Source of the DNA: Rhynchopus sp. YZ270_cl-10
Taxonomy: Eukaryota; Euglenozoa; Diplonemea; Diplonemida; Diplonemidae
DNA: 64,000 nucleotides
Direction of reading: 5' to 3'
Assembly (NCBI GenBank): GCA_964035575.1
Contig: OZ037886.1
Coordinates: 248,001-312,000 of the forward strand
This document shows positions 29,562-39,989 of the stretch, piece after piece. The position numbers and the translations under genes were made by a program. Under the pieces are notes generated by a model. It did not search any database and was not told the origin of the DNA. It saw only the letters and a list, made by a program, of their open reading frames with translations. Numbering within the stretch: position 1 is the stretch's first letter; each line of letters starts with the position of its first letter.

Positions 29562-29862
29562 ATTGGCACCTCCGGCTGACCAACGTATGATGCCAGCCAT
29601 CCGGCTGAAAGCAGAAAGCATTGCCTTGCCAACAGAAAGTGTAAAAAGGAAACCTAATGGCTTGCCCGTACCGTAGTGTAAGCGGGGGGCGGTACACAAC
29701 CGACGGCCCACCTCCGTGTTGAAGAGTTGTGAGTTTACAGGTGCTCTCCCGTTGGCTGTACCCAACGCTTGATGCAGGATAGTCGAGACAATAGAGCAGG
29801 GGGGACACAACAGCTCTCTCTCCCTCGGTATCCCATGCTGCACCGACAGTGGGCCTCCCTGA
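29562..29862 (+). repeat. Family G repeat, long form, copy 1
   Basis: About 300 bp matching 35648-35975 at roughly 80 percent: GGCACCTCCGGCTGACC, GATGCCAGCCATCCGG, AAAAGGAAACCTAATGGC, GAAGAGTTGTGAG, CCCAACGCTTGATGCA, then CCCATGCTG. No long frame is shared, so it looks like a non-coding SINE-like element or fragment. Confidence 0.8.
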
Positions 29863-29951
29863 GGACTACAAAGAATAGTGCCGTACGTAGAACCCAGAAC
29901 TATAAAAAAACAGTTCAGATGAACTCAAGCCGCACAAGAAAAAGACAAGTG

Positions 29952-30024
29952 TATAAGGATGGCCCTAAGCCTCTCGTGCTTAGTCACCTTTGATCACATT
30001 CGTTATCGCGCAGAGCTGCGCTGG
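29952..30024 (+). repeat. Family C repeat, long form
   Basis: TAAGGATGGCCCTAAGCC, TCTCGTGCTTAGTCACC, GATCACATTCG, GCGCAGAGCTGCGC. CTAAGC/GCTTAG stem around a CTCTCGT loop. Confidence 0.85.
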
Positions 30025-30049
30025 TTTAAAAAAAAAAAAGAGAGAAGTT

Positions 30050-30088
30050 GACAGTGCAAACGCCTCACCGTTCATCGACGAACGCATG
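30050..30088 (+). repeat. Family F short repeat
   Basis: GAAGTTGACAGTGCAAACG then CCTCACCGTTCATCGACG. Confidence 0.8.
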
Positions 30089-30510
30089 TACTAAAAAAAC
30101 TAGAATTTGACTTTCAGGATATGATTGAATGCACCTAACCCACCGTTTTAAACTTTTTGGGAAAAATTAGAAACAAAAAATTCTGAAAACGGTGTTAAAA
30201 AAAACCCCCGCCCTTTGGAGCAACATACCCAGAGATTTATTTCTAGCCCCGTTTTTTTACCGAAACGCAGCTGGACGGACGGCACACCCTTATCTCTGAA
30301 GAGGGTGACGCTGCCGTTGTCTCTAGACAGACATGATTCGTGCGTGTACGATTCAGGGAATACGTGAGAGTCTGGTTCCAGAGGAAACAGTGTGTGATTG
30401 CAGTAGGACATGGAGAAGGGGGAATGGGTGTGAACATAACATGGGGGGAGTGAGGGTCCGATATGTAAATAACGGAAAAAACCCCCCCAAAAAAGATCAT
30501 GATAAAAATT

Positions 30511-30550
30511 ATTGAACCTAAACCTGTTGGAGCTTAGTCACCTTGATCAC
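30511..30550 (+). repeat. Family C short repeat, diverged
   Basis: TTGAACCTAAACCTGTTGG then AGCTTAGTCACCTTGATCAC. Confidence 0.7.
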
Positions 30551-30680
30551 AAAAATAAACACCGAGCTAGAAAGGCCATCGGGTTAGCCGTGACCACTGG
30601 ATTAAAAAGAGGAAAAAAATAAGAAAAAAAATGGAAGGAGTAACCCGATCGGAGTTATAAAAAAATAAAGAAAAGTCCAT

Positions 30681-30716
30681 AATATGAACCTAAGCCTTTC
30701 GTGCTTAGCCACATAA
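30681..30716 (+). repeat. Family C short repeat
   Basis: ATATGAACCTAAGCCTTTCG then TGCTTAGCCACATAA. Confidence 0.75.
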
Positions 30717-30738
30717 ATCCCAAAGCCACCTAAATAAA

Positions 30739-30851
30739 GTTGACTTGAAATACAAAGCCCCTCTCGTGAACAGTGTACTGGTGTGCATACCGTGGGGTGG
30801 ACACCCAAACCATGCAGTCCTACATCCATTTTTCGTGGTTTACATCTGATA
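30739..30851 (+). repeat. Family B repeat, full form
   Basis: GTTGACTTGAAATACAAAGC to GTTTACATCTGATA, with CCTCTCGTGAACAGTGTAC inside. Confidence 0.9.
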
Positions 30852-30887
30852 TGTGCTACTCCCGCTTCCACTCAAATAGTCTCTTTC

Positions 30888-30984
30888 GACACCTTTTTTT
30901 CGGCTTAGGGTGAGGGGGGGAAAAAAAACAAAACGAAAAAAAGGTGTCGAAAGAGACTTTTTGTTTTTTTTCCCCCCCTCACCC
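30888..30984. repeat. Inverted repeat just past the EF-hand gene
   Basis: The left half AAGTCTCTTTCGACACC-type sequence at 30878-30915 (CTCTTTCGACACCTTTTT, CTTAGGGTGAGGGG) is repeated in reverse at about 30934-30987 (AAAAAGGTGTCGAAAGAG, CCCCTCACCCTAAG). This makes a long stem that ends 6 nt before the EF-hand stop codon; it could act as a terminator or 3'-end structure. Confidence 0.8.
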
Positions 30985-30993
30985 TAAGCCCCT

Positions 30994-32679
30994 TTACAAT
31001 TCACTATTTTCTTCTACCTTCCCATTCCTTGGGCTGCCCTCTTCTTCTCCTGGTGGGAAGACTGAGGCGGGTTTGTTTGCAATGATGATGCCGGATGTGA
31101 CCATTGCACCCCCACCTATACCACCAAGGGTCGTCCCGCGCTCGATTACGGAACAGTCAAAACTGTTCTTCCGTTCGAACTCATCGAGTAGGGTTTGGTG
31201 TCGTTTTAGCTTTGCGAGGGAGGAGCTTTCCTTTTCGACGGTGGGTATCTGGCTGAGGTGGAGGTGGGATGGGGAGCGCGTCGTTAGAATACGCGAGGAT
31301 GACACTGCACGCAACAGCTTCCCAAACCGCGACGAACCCACCGTCGACCCCAACCCCCCTATCGACGACTTCGGACTCAAATTCGGGGACCCTTCGCTAT
31401 CCGTCCCATCCTCCTCCATCACCACCTCCGCAACAATCTGCAACTCCGGACCCTCATCAAAACTCACCTGCCGCCCTGAGCTTGGCGACATAACCTGACT
31501 AGTATTCCGTGACCGTGAATCTCCTTTACCTACTGTATTCTGCGCGCTTACTGAAGAAACCAAACGGGGTGGTGGTCGTGGTGGTGGTTCCGACGCAAAC
31601 ATTGGAGGCAAATCATCAGACCCCGACGACCCATTTGAGCTATCCGATTGCGCAATGAGAGGCGGCAGACCCACAGTACTTCCCCGACTCATCACTGCAC
31701 TGTCATCTGTATCAGAGGCTGCGGTATCAGGGATAATCACCCTCGGCATTCTCCCTGAAGGAGAATTCATCGAATTTGCGATAGACATACTATAACCAGA
31801 CAACCTCGGAGAAGGCAAACGATTTTGCGATTGAGTCGGAGACGGACAGCTATACGGTGAACACGCTGTATCCTCTGCAGGCAAATCTGGGTCAACGTCC
31901 AATTTTGGAGACCGCGGTGAATGCATGGCGCTGGTGAACACCATCGATGCGTCCCGATATACCCCGCTGTCTTCCTCCTGCTCCTCGTCTTCTTCTTCTT
32001 CTTCCTCTTCTTCGCGTGGTTCGCAGCTAAGGCTGAGGAGGGTTTCAACGATGGGATAGCCTTCTATGATTTCTTCAAAGGAAATTTCACCGTCGCCATT
32101 TCTGTCTAAGCTATTAAAGAGTTCGTCAACAAGCGCATCGACTTCAGCTTCGGTCAGAGAATCTGCAGATATGCTGGTAATAACCTCAAGAACCTCGGCC
32201 TGAGAGAGCGTCCCACTGCAGTCATAATCAAAGAGGGAAAAGATAAAGGCAAGCTTTTCCGCCGCACTCCCTCGGTCAAAAATGCTAATAATACACAGCA
32301 ACACCGGAAACGTAATCACCTCATTGCTTTGCAAAGCGGAACACACGATTTTCACGACCCTATGATCCACCCCACTCCCTTGAAGCAGTTGGTGCACCAA
32401 ATTTGCACCTTGGTAATTCGCACTGAGGAGAGATTCGTAAATAGCGTGAGTATCATGCACTTCTTGCGCATCAAACCGCGTATAAACCGCCAACTTAGTG
32501 TTATCAAAGCTATTTGTAAAGCTGAAGTTATATTGTTCAAAAAACTCTGGTAATGTCAATGCCTCTTCACACTTTGCAAACTCCTTCTTCCGAGGTACAT
32601 ACACTCCAAAGGTAGTTTCCAACGTCCTCCTCAACCGATGAAACCCACTCTCATCCCACAAAGAACGGAGCCAGTCCAT
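30994..32679 (-). CDS. EF-hand calcium-binding protein with long disordered tail
   Basis: A 561-aa protein. Residues about 60-210 resemble the calcineurin-B/neuronal-calcium-sensor fold: a helical region with CSALQSNEVITFPVLLCII, then two canonical EF-hand loops, DYDCSGTLSQAE (151-162) and DRNGDGEISFEE (192-203). Both have acidic residues at positions 1, 3, 5 and Glu at 12, so both should bind calcium. An acidic Glu run follows at about 221-233. The remaining 320 residues are Ser/Pro-rich, with many SP and RSPS sites, and look disordered and open to phosphorylation. A calcium sensor with a long regulated tail is the natural reading; no kinase, phosphatase or membrane domain is attached. Single exon. 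Confidence 0.88.
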   Translation of the reverse strand: MDWLRSLWDESGFHRLRRTLETTFGVYVPRKKEFAKCEEALTLPEFFEQYNFSFTNSFDNTKLAVYTRFDAQEVHDTHAIYESLLSANYQGANLVHQLLQGSGVDHRVVKIVCSALQSNEVITFPVLLCIISIFDRGSAAEKLAFIFSLFDYDCSGTLSQAEVLEVITSISADSLTEAEVDALVDELFNSLDRNGDGEISFEEIIEGYPIVETLLSLSCEPREEEEEEEEDEEQEEDSGVYRDASMVFTSAMHSPRSPKLDVDPDLPAEDTACSPYSCPSPTQSQNRLPSPRLSGYSMSIANSMNSPSGRMPRVIIPDTAASDTDDSAVMSRGSTVGLPPLIAQSDSSNGSSGSDDLPPMFASEPPPRPPPRLVSSVSAQNTVGKGDSRSRNTSQVMSPSSGRQVSFDEGPELQIVAEVVMEEDGTDSEGSPNLSPKSSIGGLGSTVGSSRFGKLLRAVSSSRILTTRSPSHLHLSQIPTVEKESSSLAKLKRHQTLLDEFERKNSFDCSVIERGTTLGGIGGGAMVTSGIIIANKPASVFPPGEEEGSPRNGKVEENSEL

Positions 32680-33280
32680 TCCTTAAAATCCCCTTACGTC
32701 GTTACAGATCATTCTTTTGTTATCATGGTTAAGGGAGGGGATAGGGGAGGGGGGAACGTAAAGGGATAGGATAGTATTGTAGGAGAGGGGTAATTTGAGT
32801 AGAAAATGTGTATTTTTTTTTTACGGCGGATTTCTGGAATGAATTGGGTTTGGGGGGAAAAGTGTGAAGAGGGACGAAAAAGGGGAAGTGTCGAAGAGAA
32901 AAAATAGGGAGTGGGGGAAGGAGGGGAGAGGGGGGTCTTTTTTTTTTGCTGTAGTTTGTGCCTGTTATTTGGTTGTTGTTTTTTTTTTGTGTTGTTTTTT
33001 TTTTTCTGTCTACACTTCATAAACCATAAGCTGGTAAAATAACAAAGAAAAAAATAACGATAAAAATAAAAAGAGGCAAGACGTGTTCTGTGTGCTCAAC
33101 AATAGTGGAAAAAAAAAAGGAAAAAAAGAGAGAAATTCGGGTAAGATGAAGCCTGAAACCGATGGTCAAAAATATGTTTTTTTTTTTTTTTTTTTTTTTT
33201 TGTGTGGGGCATAATTTGCAATTTTTGCAACTCTCTCTCCCACCCTCTTTGTGACTCGATTAATCACTTCCCTTTGTTTC

Positions 33281-33329
33281 TTGAAAACTTGGTATTAGTG
33301 TAGACACCCAAGGATGAACTCCACTGTAC
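33281..33329 (+). repeat. Family D short repeat
   Basis: TTGAAAACTTGGTATTAGTG, TAGACACCCAAGG, GAACTCCACTGTAC. CTTGG and CCAAG can pair. This is the best-conserved copy. Confidence 0.9.
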
Positions 33330-33459
33330 AAAACGATTTTTACGTTTTCTTTTTTGCTTTTCCATTCACCCCAGGGAGAAAGCAAAACAATAGCGCATCA
33401 GTGCTGAATCAGAGTGTAATGGGCCAGTCATAGGGTAAAGGAGGAAACTGAGATTCCTT

Positions 33460-33720
33460 TTGCACGCAGGCTTCGCGCTAACTTTTGGAAAAAAATCTGA
33501 AAAATCGTGTTTCGGGACCAAAAAAACGCACCTCCAATAGTTGTGCGTCAGGGGGTGAAAAAACAGTGTTTTGTGGCATTTCCGAGCCAATCCCGCGTTG
33601 TGGTGGGGCATATTCGGAAAAATGGACAAAATTTTAGTGACTTAAATTTTCACAAAATATGAACCCATACTCTTAACAAGGGGCATTTTCAGGTCTGAAA
33701 ACCCAAATTCAGATGAAATT
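33460..33720 (+). repeat. Dispersed repeat J, copy 1 (uninterrupted)
   Basis: GGCATTTCCGAGCCAATCCCG, CGGAAAAATGGACAAAA, GAACCCATAC, then CATTTTCAGGTCTGAAAACCC. It matches 33955-34450 except that the second copy carries the MITE. A weak third copy lies at about 41905-42060. Confidence 0.8.
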
Positions 33721-33750
33721 GTGGTGTTTTTGACACCACTGAGAACAGTA

Positions 33751-33942
33751 GGTAGCGCCGCAGGCGCACGGTACCCAACTTTTGTCTTTTATTTTTCCCT
33801 TTTCTCTGCTTTCTTTTGATTGCACGAGCCGATTGCTCTCCACGGTGGGGTCACATGTGTGCGCAAAAACACTCTAAAGTACTCTTACTATGAACGATGA
33901 GATTCCTCTGGTTTTAGTAAGGAAACCCCTGTTGGCAAAAAG
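33751..33942 (+). repeat. 190-bp direct repeat L, copy 1
   Basis: GGTAGCGCCGCAGGCGCACGG, TTTCTCTGCTTTCTTTTGAT, GATTGCTCTCCACGGTGGGG, CACTCTAAAGTAC, GGAAACCCC. It is repeated at 34692-34885 at roughly 90 percent. The first 25 bases also occur near 25038. Confidence 0.85.
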
Positions 33943-33954
33943 TGCGTAAATTTC

Positions 33955-34450
33955 CTGTGCCTTTTTCCCGCCAAGAGGTCGTTTTGTTGCATTTCCGAAC
34001 CAATCCCGGATTGGGATGTACGGAAAAATGGACAAAAAATGCAGCGACTTAAAATTTGACAAAACATGAGCCCATAAAGGGGGGGTCGACGTATTATGTA
34101 GGTGCGGGTATTATGCTAGCATAATACCCGCACGCTTTTTGAGGCAATTTTAACTTTTCATTTTGAATTTTTTTAAATTTAACCTCCAATTTACCCTTAT
34201 GTAGGGGGGCGGAAGGGGAAGGGGCACCAAAATTAGGAATAATCGAAAGAAAAAATACAACTTAACCTACATAGTGCTTACATAGTGCTTACATAAGCCC
34301 CGACATAGTGCTTACACAATGCTTACATAATAACAGGTTCAGATTAAAAATTTTAACGAAAATTCTCAAAAATTTTAAAATTTAGCTATCATAATACGTC
34401 GACCCCCCCTTTATTCGTAAACAAGGGTTATTTTCAGGTCTGAAAACCCA
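33955..34450 (+). repeat. Dispersed repeat J, copy 2, interrupted by a MITE
   Basis: GCATTTCCGAACCAATCCCGG ... GAGCCCATA, then the MITE, then TTCGTAAACAAGGG ... TTTTCAGGTCTGAAAACCC. Comparison with copy 1 gives the uninterrupted site. Confidence 0.8.
34074..34414. mobile_element. Stowaway-like MITE
   Basis: About 340 bp with perfect terminal inverted repeats AAGGGGGGGTCGACGTATT- next to TA on both sides (inverted match extends over ATAAAGG...ATTATG). The interior has a perfect 32-bp palindrome at 34102-34133 (GTGCGGGTATTATGCT and its complement) and three direct CATAGTGCTTA units near 34271-34315. No coding capacity. Inserted into repeat J; the TA duplication and size fit a Tc1/mariner-type MITE. 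Confidence 0.8.
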
Positions 34451-34691
34451 ACGTACTGAAGAAGCTATCGGTAATGTAGTGATGGCGGTGGGGTTTCAGT
34501 GACCACAGAGAAGAGTGAGAAAACCCAGGACGGTTATGGCCTCGGAGGGGGTGTGCCCCATGGCGTCCTAATCAATCTTTATCCGTGAGGAAGGGGGGAT
34601 CATCCTCAGGGGGGATGTGGAGTCGCACTCAAAATAAAATGAACACGTACATAAGTACATCGTGTTTAAACATAAAGGAGGGTAGGGAACA

Positions 34692-34885
34692 GGTAGCGCC
34701 GCAGGCGCACGGTACCCAACTTTTTTCTTTTTTTCTTTTCCCTCTTCTCTGCTTTCTTTTGATCGCGCGAGTCGATTGCTCTCCACGGTGGGGTCACATG
34801 TGTGTGTGAAAACACTCTAAAGTACCCTTACTATGAAATATGAGATTCTCTGGTTTTCTTAAGGAAACCCCGGTTTGCAAAAAAA
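34692..34885 (+). repeat. 190-bp direct repeat L, copy 2
   Basis: See 33751-33942. Same order and orientation, 940 bp downstream. Confidence 0.85.
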
Positions 34886-34985
34886 AAACGCACCACAAAA
34901 ATATCCAAAAATCCCGGGACAAAGGACAGAAGTTAGCGCAAAGCCTGTTTGCACGGAATGTTTTTTTTTTTTTTTGCTTTTTTTT

Positions 34986-35050
34986 GATAAATTGTTGGAG
35001 TAGTGTAGTTGCCTCGGTTGTGTTGCCACAGTTTGTGCAATCTCCACTGT
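34986..35050 (+). repeat. Family A short repeat
   Basis: Full unit between T-runs, TTGATAAATTGTTGGAG to CAATCTCCACTGT. Confidence 0.9.
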
Positions 35051-35228
35051 CATTTTTTTTTTTTTTGCTGTTGTATCGACAACTTTACTTCGGACTCATA
35101 ATATCACCCAAACGGGCTAGGAAGACTTACGACGGCACACCTCATCCCTGAAAAGTGTGCCAGAGATGAGATAGGATTAAAAAGAGGAAAGTATTGAAGA
35201 GGAGAGAGAGAAAAAATAAGAAAAAATG

Positions 35229-35268
35229 GTAAGATGCTAAGTCGTCTTGGTGTTCAGTCACCTTAATG
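35229..35268 (+). repeat. Family C short repeat, diverged
   Basis: TAAGATGCTAAGTCGTCTTGG then TTCAGTCACCTTAATGG. Confidence 0.6.
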
Positions 35269-35638
35269 GTGCTACGGGAGGGGTAGTGCCGTAGGGGCCA
35301 TAATATAGCGCCCTTCGATCCTGAGACGGCATCGTTTACAGTCGTGGACTACGACGGTATCTGATCATCTTCGATCCCCACACTCTCGTTCTTGATTAAT
35401 GAAGACATTCTTGTCGGTCGCTGACACAGGGACTCTAGACACACACCCCCTGATATTGACAGGTCGTTGACCGACTTCCGAAAGCACCACTTAACCAAAA
35501 TATAATAAAAAAAAGAGGGGCATTTACAAAAACAGCCGCAAACTTCGTGACAATTATTTAAAAAAAAAAATAGGAGGAAAATGGTGAGATAAACAGTCCA
35601 CCAAAAAAAAAAAAAAAAATGCATCTCACAAAAAAAAA

Positions 35639-35975
35639 AGTGAAGTTATTAATGCAGGCACCTCCGACTGACCCACGTACGATGCCAGCCATCCGGATGA
35701 AAGCACAAGTACCCTGCGGCCAACAACAGAAGATGTAAAAAGGAAACCTAATGACTGGCCCGTACCGTAAGAGAACGAGGGCGGTTCACAACCGCTCGAC
35801 AGCCGGCGGCCCACCTTCCGTTGAAGAGTTGTGAGCTTACAGGTACTGCAGTTCGCTGCACCCAACGCTTGATGCACGATAGTCTACACAAGAGAGCAGA
35901 AACCCAAAAACACGGGCGGGGGGGTCACAACATCTCTCTCTTGGCGCCCCATGCTGTACCGACAGTTGGGCCTCA
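35639..35975 (+). repeat. Family G repeat, long form, copy 2
   Basis: Begins GTGAAGTTATTAATGC after an A-run and extends through GATGCCAGCCATCCGG, AAAAGGAAACCTAATGAC, CCCAACGCTTGATGCA to the CCCATGCTG block. It may continue to about 36100. Confidence 0.85.
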
Positions 35976-36573
35976 CCCTTTCTCTTAGGGATATACATGG
36001 ACGTCCTTACAGGCAGCACACCGTAACCCAAAGGCGTGGCAGAGAGACTCCGTAGAGCGACTCTGGCCTGACCGCTGGCCATTTATGCTCCGGGTGCGAG
36101 CACCCATCATAGCATAGGGGGGCCAGCCTGACCCAGCATTTATATACCCTGCCAGGGTGAACTTGCATAAAAGAGGGCAGGGGCGTTTAGACCCTGAGGA
36201 CTAGGGGAAGTCCCGCATACCCCAACAGAAAGACAAAGGCTATGCACTGGTGATATAGGAGAGGCAGGGTTGCTGAAAAACAAAAAGACCCTGAAGGCAC
36301 AAAAACGCCCCGCATACCCCTCCTCGCCTCCTGTTTTGTAATCTCTCAGGTAGGAGACATCGGTTCGAGCGGTCAACACCTTCATAGAGTTTCTGGAGGA
36401 ACGGACCCCCGGGTGCAATTTAAGGTCCAGCCCAGGACCAAAAAAAAAGAACTGGATTTTTCCTTTTGGGACGTCCACGGTACTTTTTTTTTTGGAGTAT
36501 GCATCCTGCCCTTTTTTCCTAAAAAGCAAAAAAAGACTCCCCTGAAAAAAAAAAGAAAAAAGAAGAAAAAAAA

Positions 36574-36610
36574 CTTCCAAGACAAATGTGCCTCTCATGT
36601 ACACACATCA
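36574..36610 (+). repeat. Family H hairpin repeat
   Basis: CAAGACAAATGTGCCTCTC then ATGTACACACATC. Confidence 0.7.
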
Positions 36611-36881
36611 GAGAGGTAGAGTGTGGCACATACTCTATGGGGAAATGTCTTTCTAATCCAATCAAATTTTTGCATCAAAGATAATGTCACGAACGCAGAG
36701 GGCGTTTTTTTTCCCCCTAAAAAAAAAATTTTTTTTTTTTGTTTTGGTTTTATTTTGCCACGGTGTTGAGTGCAAACAACACGCTTTCTCTCGCTCATAA
36801 GGTCTGTACAACAAAATAAAAAGGGGGGGGTTTTTTTTTGGGGGGTTGTGGAATAAGGGGGGAGGGCTTTCAAAAAAAAAA

Positions 36882-38700
36882 GGGGTAAGGACATTCTGGT
36901 ACCCCCAAGTTTGACTTTTGGACAATTCAGACCCACAAGGTTTCGATAAAGACAATTCAGAACCACAAGGTTTACGATAAAGACAGTTCAGACCCACAAG
37001 GTTTACGATAAAGACACTTCAGAACCACAAGGTTTGCATTTTGGACAGTTCAACCCCACAAGGTTTGCACTTTGGACAGTTCAGACCTTGTGGTTCTGAA
37101 CTGTCCAAAAGTCAAACCTTGTACGTGTTTTCTTCTTCTAAGGTGCTTGCTCTCCATACCTAGACCCTCGAATTTTTTTTCTTGACCCCATACATATGGG
37201 TGCATTTCGACGATTTGAGGCCATTCAAAGCAAAAGTTGGCACTTTTGAGCATCTGCGGGGGTCTAAAACACGGTTTTGCGTACACCACGCTGGATGATA
37301 GGGGTCACATCATGTGGCCATATATCAAGTTACACCGCAAAAATCTACCAGACCCTGTCTTCGTACAACGCCGCAGACAGGCCAAACATGCGTTGGACTC
37401 AGAGGAATGCCCGCTGTGCAGGTATCAAACATGAGAACCAACTCCCAGCAACAAGGGGCGCCTTTTGGCAGGCGTTGTTGAGGGTGTTTGGGGTGCAAAG
37501 TTTTCCACAATTTTGATGCGCGGGTACAGAAGCGTTGTCTTGTTCTTTCATGTCTCGGAATTTAAATGTTCAATCGCGTTTAACTACCACTAGTCTAGGG
37601 CTTGTTCAGTGAACCCACGAGGGGTCGAAGGGGGTTGGTTATCCCATATCTATCAAAGGTTGTGTCGACCAGGCGAATCCACCATGTTACGCTGTATGAT
37701 GATAAATCCGAAGAAATAACAACAGTGCATATGGCAGCGTCCGCAAACCACCCCCCCCCCTTAAAGGTTATTATCAACTGCAGAAAGTTTGTTAAAAAGA
37801 GTGCCTCACGCTACACAAACCACCACCCGCGATTGACTTAGATGATAACTAGAGAATTCAGAACAAAACAACACCCTGCCCCATACACACTAAATTGTCA
37901 TGCTCAAGAGCATGCCTGGGCCAAAATTACTGTGACAAAAAAGGCAACAATACCACCCACAAGGAGTGTGAAATGTGCACTGGTTTTCTGGGGGAACGCA
38001 ATATTTTATTGTGCCTCGTCCCTCCGCGAGCAGAGGACAGACTTTCCGGAAAGTTTCCAAAGTCGAATTTCTTGCACTAGCTATGCTCCCTGGGTTAAAT
38101 GGCAATAGCAGTGACTGACTTCTGAGAGAAACAGGGTACTTGAAACCCAATTTTCATTATTTTGGTGTAATCCTGTGAGGGATGGGTGGGGAGGTGTGGG
38201 TGGGTGAAAAAAGGTGCACGAAGACAGGGTCTGGTAGATTTTTGCGGTGTAACTTGATATATGGCCACATGATGTGACCCCTATCATCCAGCGTGGTGTA
38301 CGCAAAACCGTGTTTTAGACCCCCGCAGATGCTCAAAAGTGCCAACTTTTGCTTTGAATGGCCTCAAATCGTCGAAATGCACCCATATGTATGGGGTCAA
38401 GAAAAAAAATTCGAGGGTCTAGGTATGGAGAGCAAGCACCTTAGAAGAAGAAAACACGTACAAGGTTTGACTTTTGGACAGTTCAGAACCACAAGGTCTG
38501 AACTGTCCAAAGTGCAAACCTTGTGGGGTTGAACTGTCCAAAATGCAAACCTTGTGGTTCTGAAGTGTCTTTATCGTAAACCTTGTGGGTCTGAACTGTC
38601 TTTATCGTAAACCTTGTGGTTCTGAATTGTCTTTATCGAAACCTTGTGGGTCTGAATTGTCCAAAAGTCAAACTTGGGGGTACCAGAATGTCCTTACCCC
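36882..38700. mobile_element. Fold-back DNA element with 483-bp inverted arms
   Basis: The left arm (36882-37364) and right arm (38218-38700) are inverted copies that appear almost perfect. The outer ends are GGGGTAAGGACATTCTGG and complement. Ten A residues flank each side (36872-36881, 38701-38710), a possible 8-10-bp target duplication, though it is a homopolymer. Each arm has about seven ~30-bp subterminal units containing CCCACAAGGTTTACGAT and GACAGTTCAGA. The 853-bp centre (37365-38217) has no recognised transposase. Arm length, repeats within the arms and the putative 9-10-bp duplication fit a fold-back or Mutator-like non-autonomous element. Confidence 0.85.
36903..37135. repeat. Subterminal tandem units of the fold-back element
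   Basis: Seven imperfect ~30-bp units with (C/A)CACAAGGTTTACGATAAAG and GACA(G/A)TTCAGA; the last two are inverted and form an inner stem (CAGACCTTGTGGTTCTG). The mirror array is at 38455-38680. Confidence 0.85.
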
Positions 38701-39638
38701 AAAAAAAAAACACTACTTTTGCTCTGGCAAGGGAAGAAACTGGGGGGGTTTTTTTTTTTTTTTTTGGATAAACAACGGGGGGGGAGAAACCCTGTGGAGA
38801 TTTGGGGGGGGGGGGGGGATACACAAAAAAATGGGAAACGATACGGGGAAAAGCACATGCCATTTCCCATTGTTAGTAGCAGAAAAGGCAATGCAGAGGA
38901 TGGAATGGGGTGGGGAACACGAATCTATATATTTTTTTTTTATAAATATTTTTCTGGGTTCTGTTCGACTGTATATTTAAAAAAAAAAATGCTGCTGTTT
39001 ATTTTGCTTTTTTGTTTTTGTTTTTGTTTTTGTTTTGTTTGCATCGACCAACCACGTTGCTCCCCACCCACTAGGTACTTTTTTTCGACTGGCCCATCTG
39101 GCAAATCTTACCCCCCTCCTCCTCCACGAACCCATTATTTACTATAAAAAAAAACACTTGGAGAAAGATAGAACACAATCCCATTTGTTACCAAAGCTCT
39201 TTGAAGGAGAGAATGCACCCCCATTACTATTAGTGTAGCTGTCATTCAGACACCTTTCTTGGGTGGTCAGAAAAAAAAAGGGGGGATGGAGGGTGGGGAG
39301 AATAGACAACGTTGGAAAAAAGCCACGAGATAGTCAGATGTAATGCCATCATTCCGTACAATACACATCGTTTACGCTACTCGTGGCTGTAGTGCCATTA
39401 ATGAAAGGTCAGAATATTGATCTGCAACAGGGATGACGGTGGTGGGCCCCATATCCCGCCTTCATCACATTTTTTAAAAAAGGAGAAGTTATTTTATACC
39501 TGGAGTGAGGGACTTCAAACGAAATAAACAACCTTCAAAGTAGACCCCCACAACCCGCCCCTGAGATAGAACACATTAAGAAAATTATTTTCATATACTT
39601 TCTACTGAATAGAAGGTATAAGAAGAAAAAGGAAAAAA

Positions 39639-39836
39639 AGATTGGGTCTTTTGTTTGTGCGCTCAAAGCCAACAAAAAGGCGAAAAATGTGTTAAACTGA
39701 AGCAGTGGTTGTGGTAAATTGAGTACTCAAAGAAACAAACAACGCTTCTGTCTTTTTTTTTTCAATCCGTTTTTGTTTGCCCTGCAGCGCTGCCTCCACA
39801 ATCTTTAAAATTGACAACACGTTGGTTTATCAAAAC
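39639..39836 (+). repeat. ~197-bp direct repeat M, copy 1
   Basis: GGGTCTTTTGTTTGTGCGCTC, ATGTGTTAAACTGAAG, TTGAGTACTCAAAGAAA, TTTGCCCTGCAGCGCTGCC, ending TTTATCAAAA. Repeated at 41136-41337. Confidence 0.85.
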
Positions 39837-39871
39837 GACATCGCCTCTTCGTTGCCTACCCCCCAAAAAAA

Positions 39872-39989
39872 GTTGGTTTGAAATACAAACCCCTCTCGTG
39901 AACAGTGTACCTTGGTATAACCGGGTGTACCGGCTGGGGGTGGACACCCATGTAGTCCTACATCCATTTTTGTGGTTTACATCTGATAT
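39872..39989 (+). repeat. Family B repeat, full form
   Basis: GTTGGTTTGAAATACAAACC, CCTCTCGTGAACAGTGTACC, GGGTGGACACCCA, GTGGTTTACATCTGATA. Confidence 0.88.

Noticed and set aside
29412-29843. Possible protein in the family G repeat
   Set aside because: The second copy at 35.6 kb does not keep the same frame, so the repeat is best read as non-coding.
37237-38150. Short frames in the centre of the fold-back element, including a CPLC motif
   Set aside because: Each is under 90 codons, with no transposase signature, and several lie in the inverted arms in both directions.
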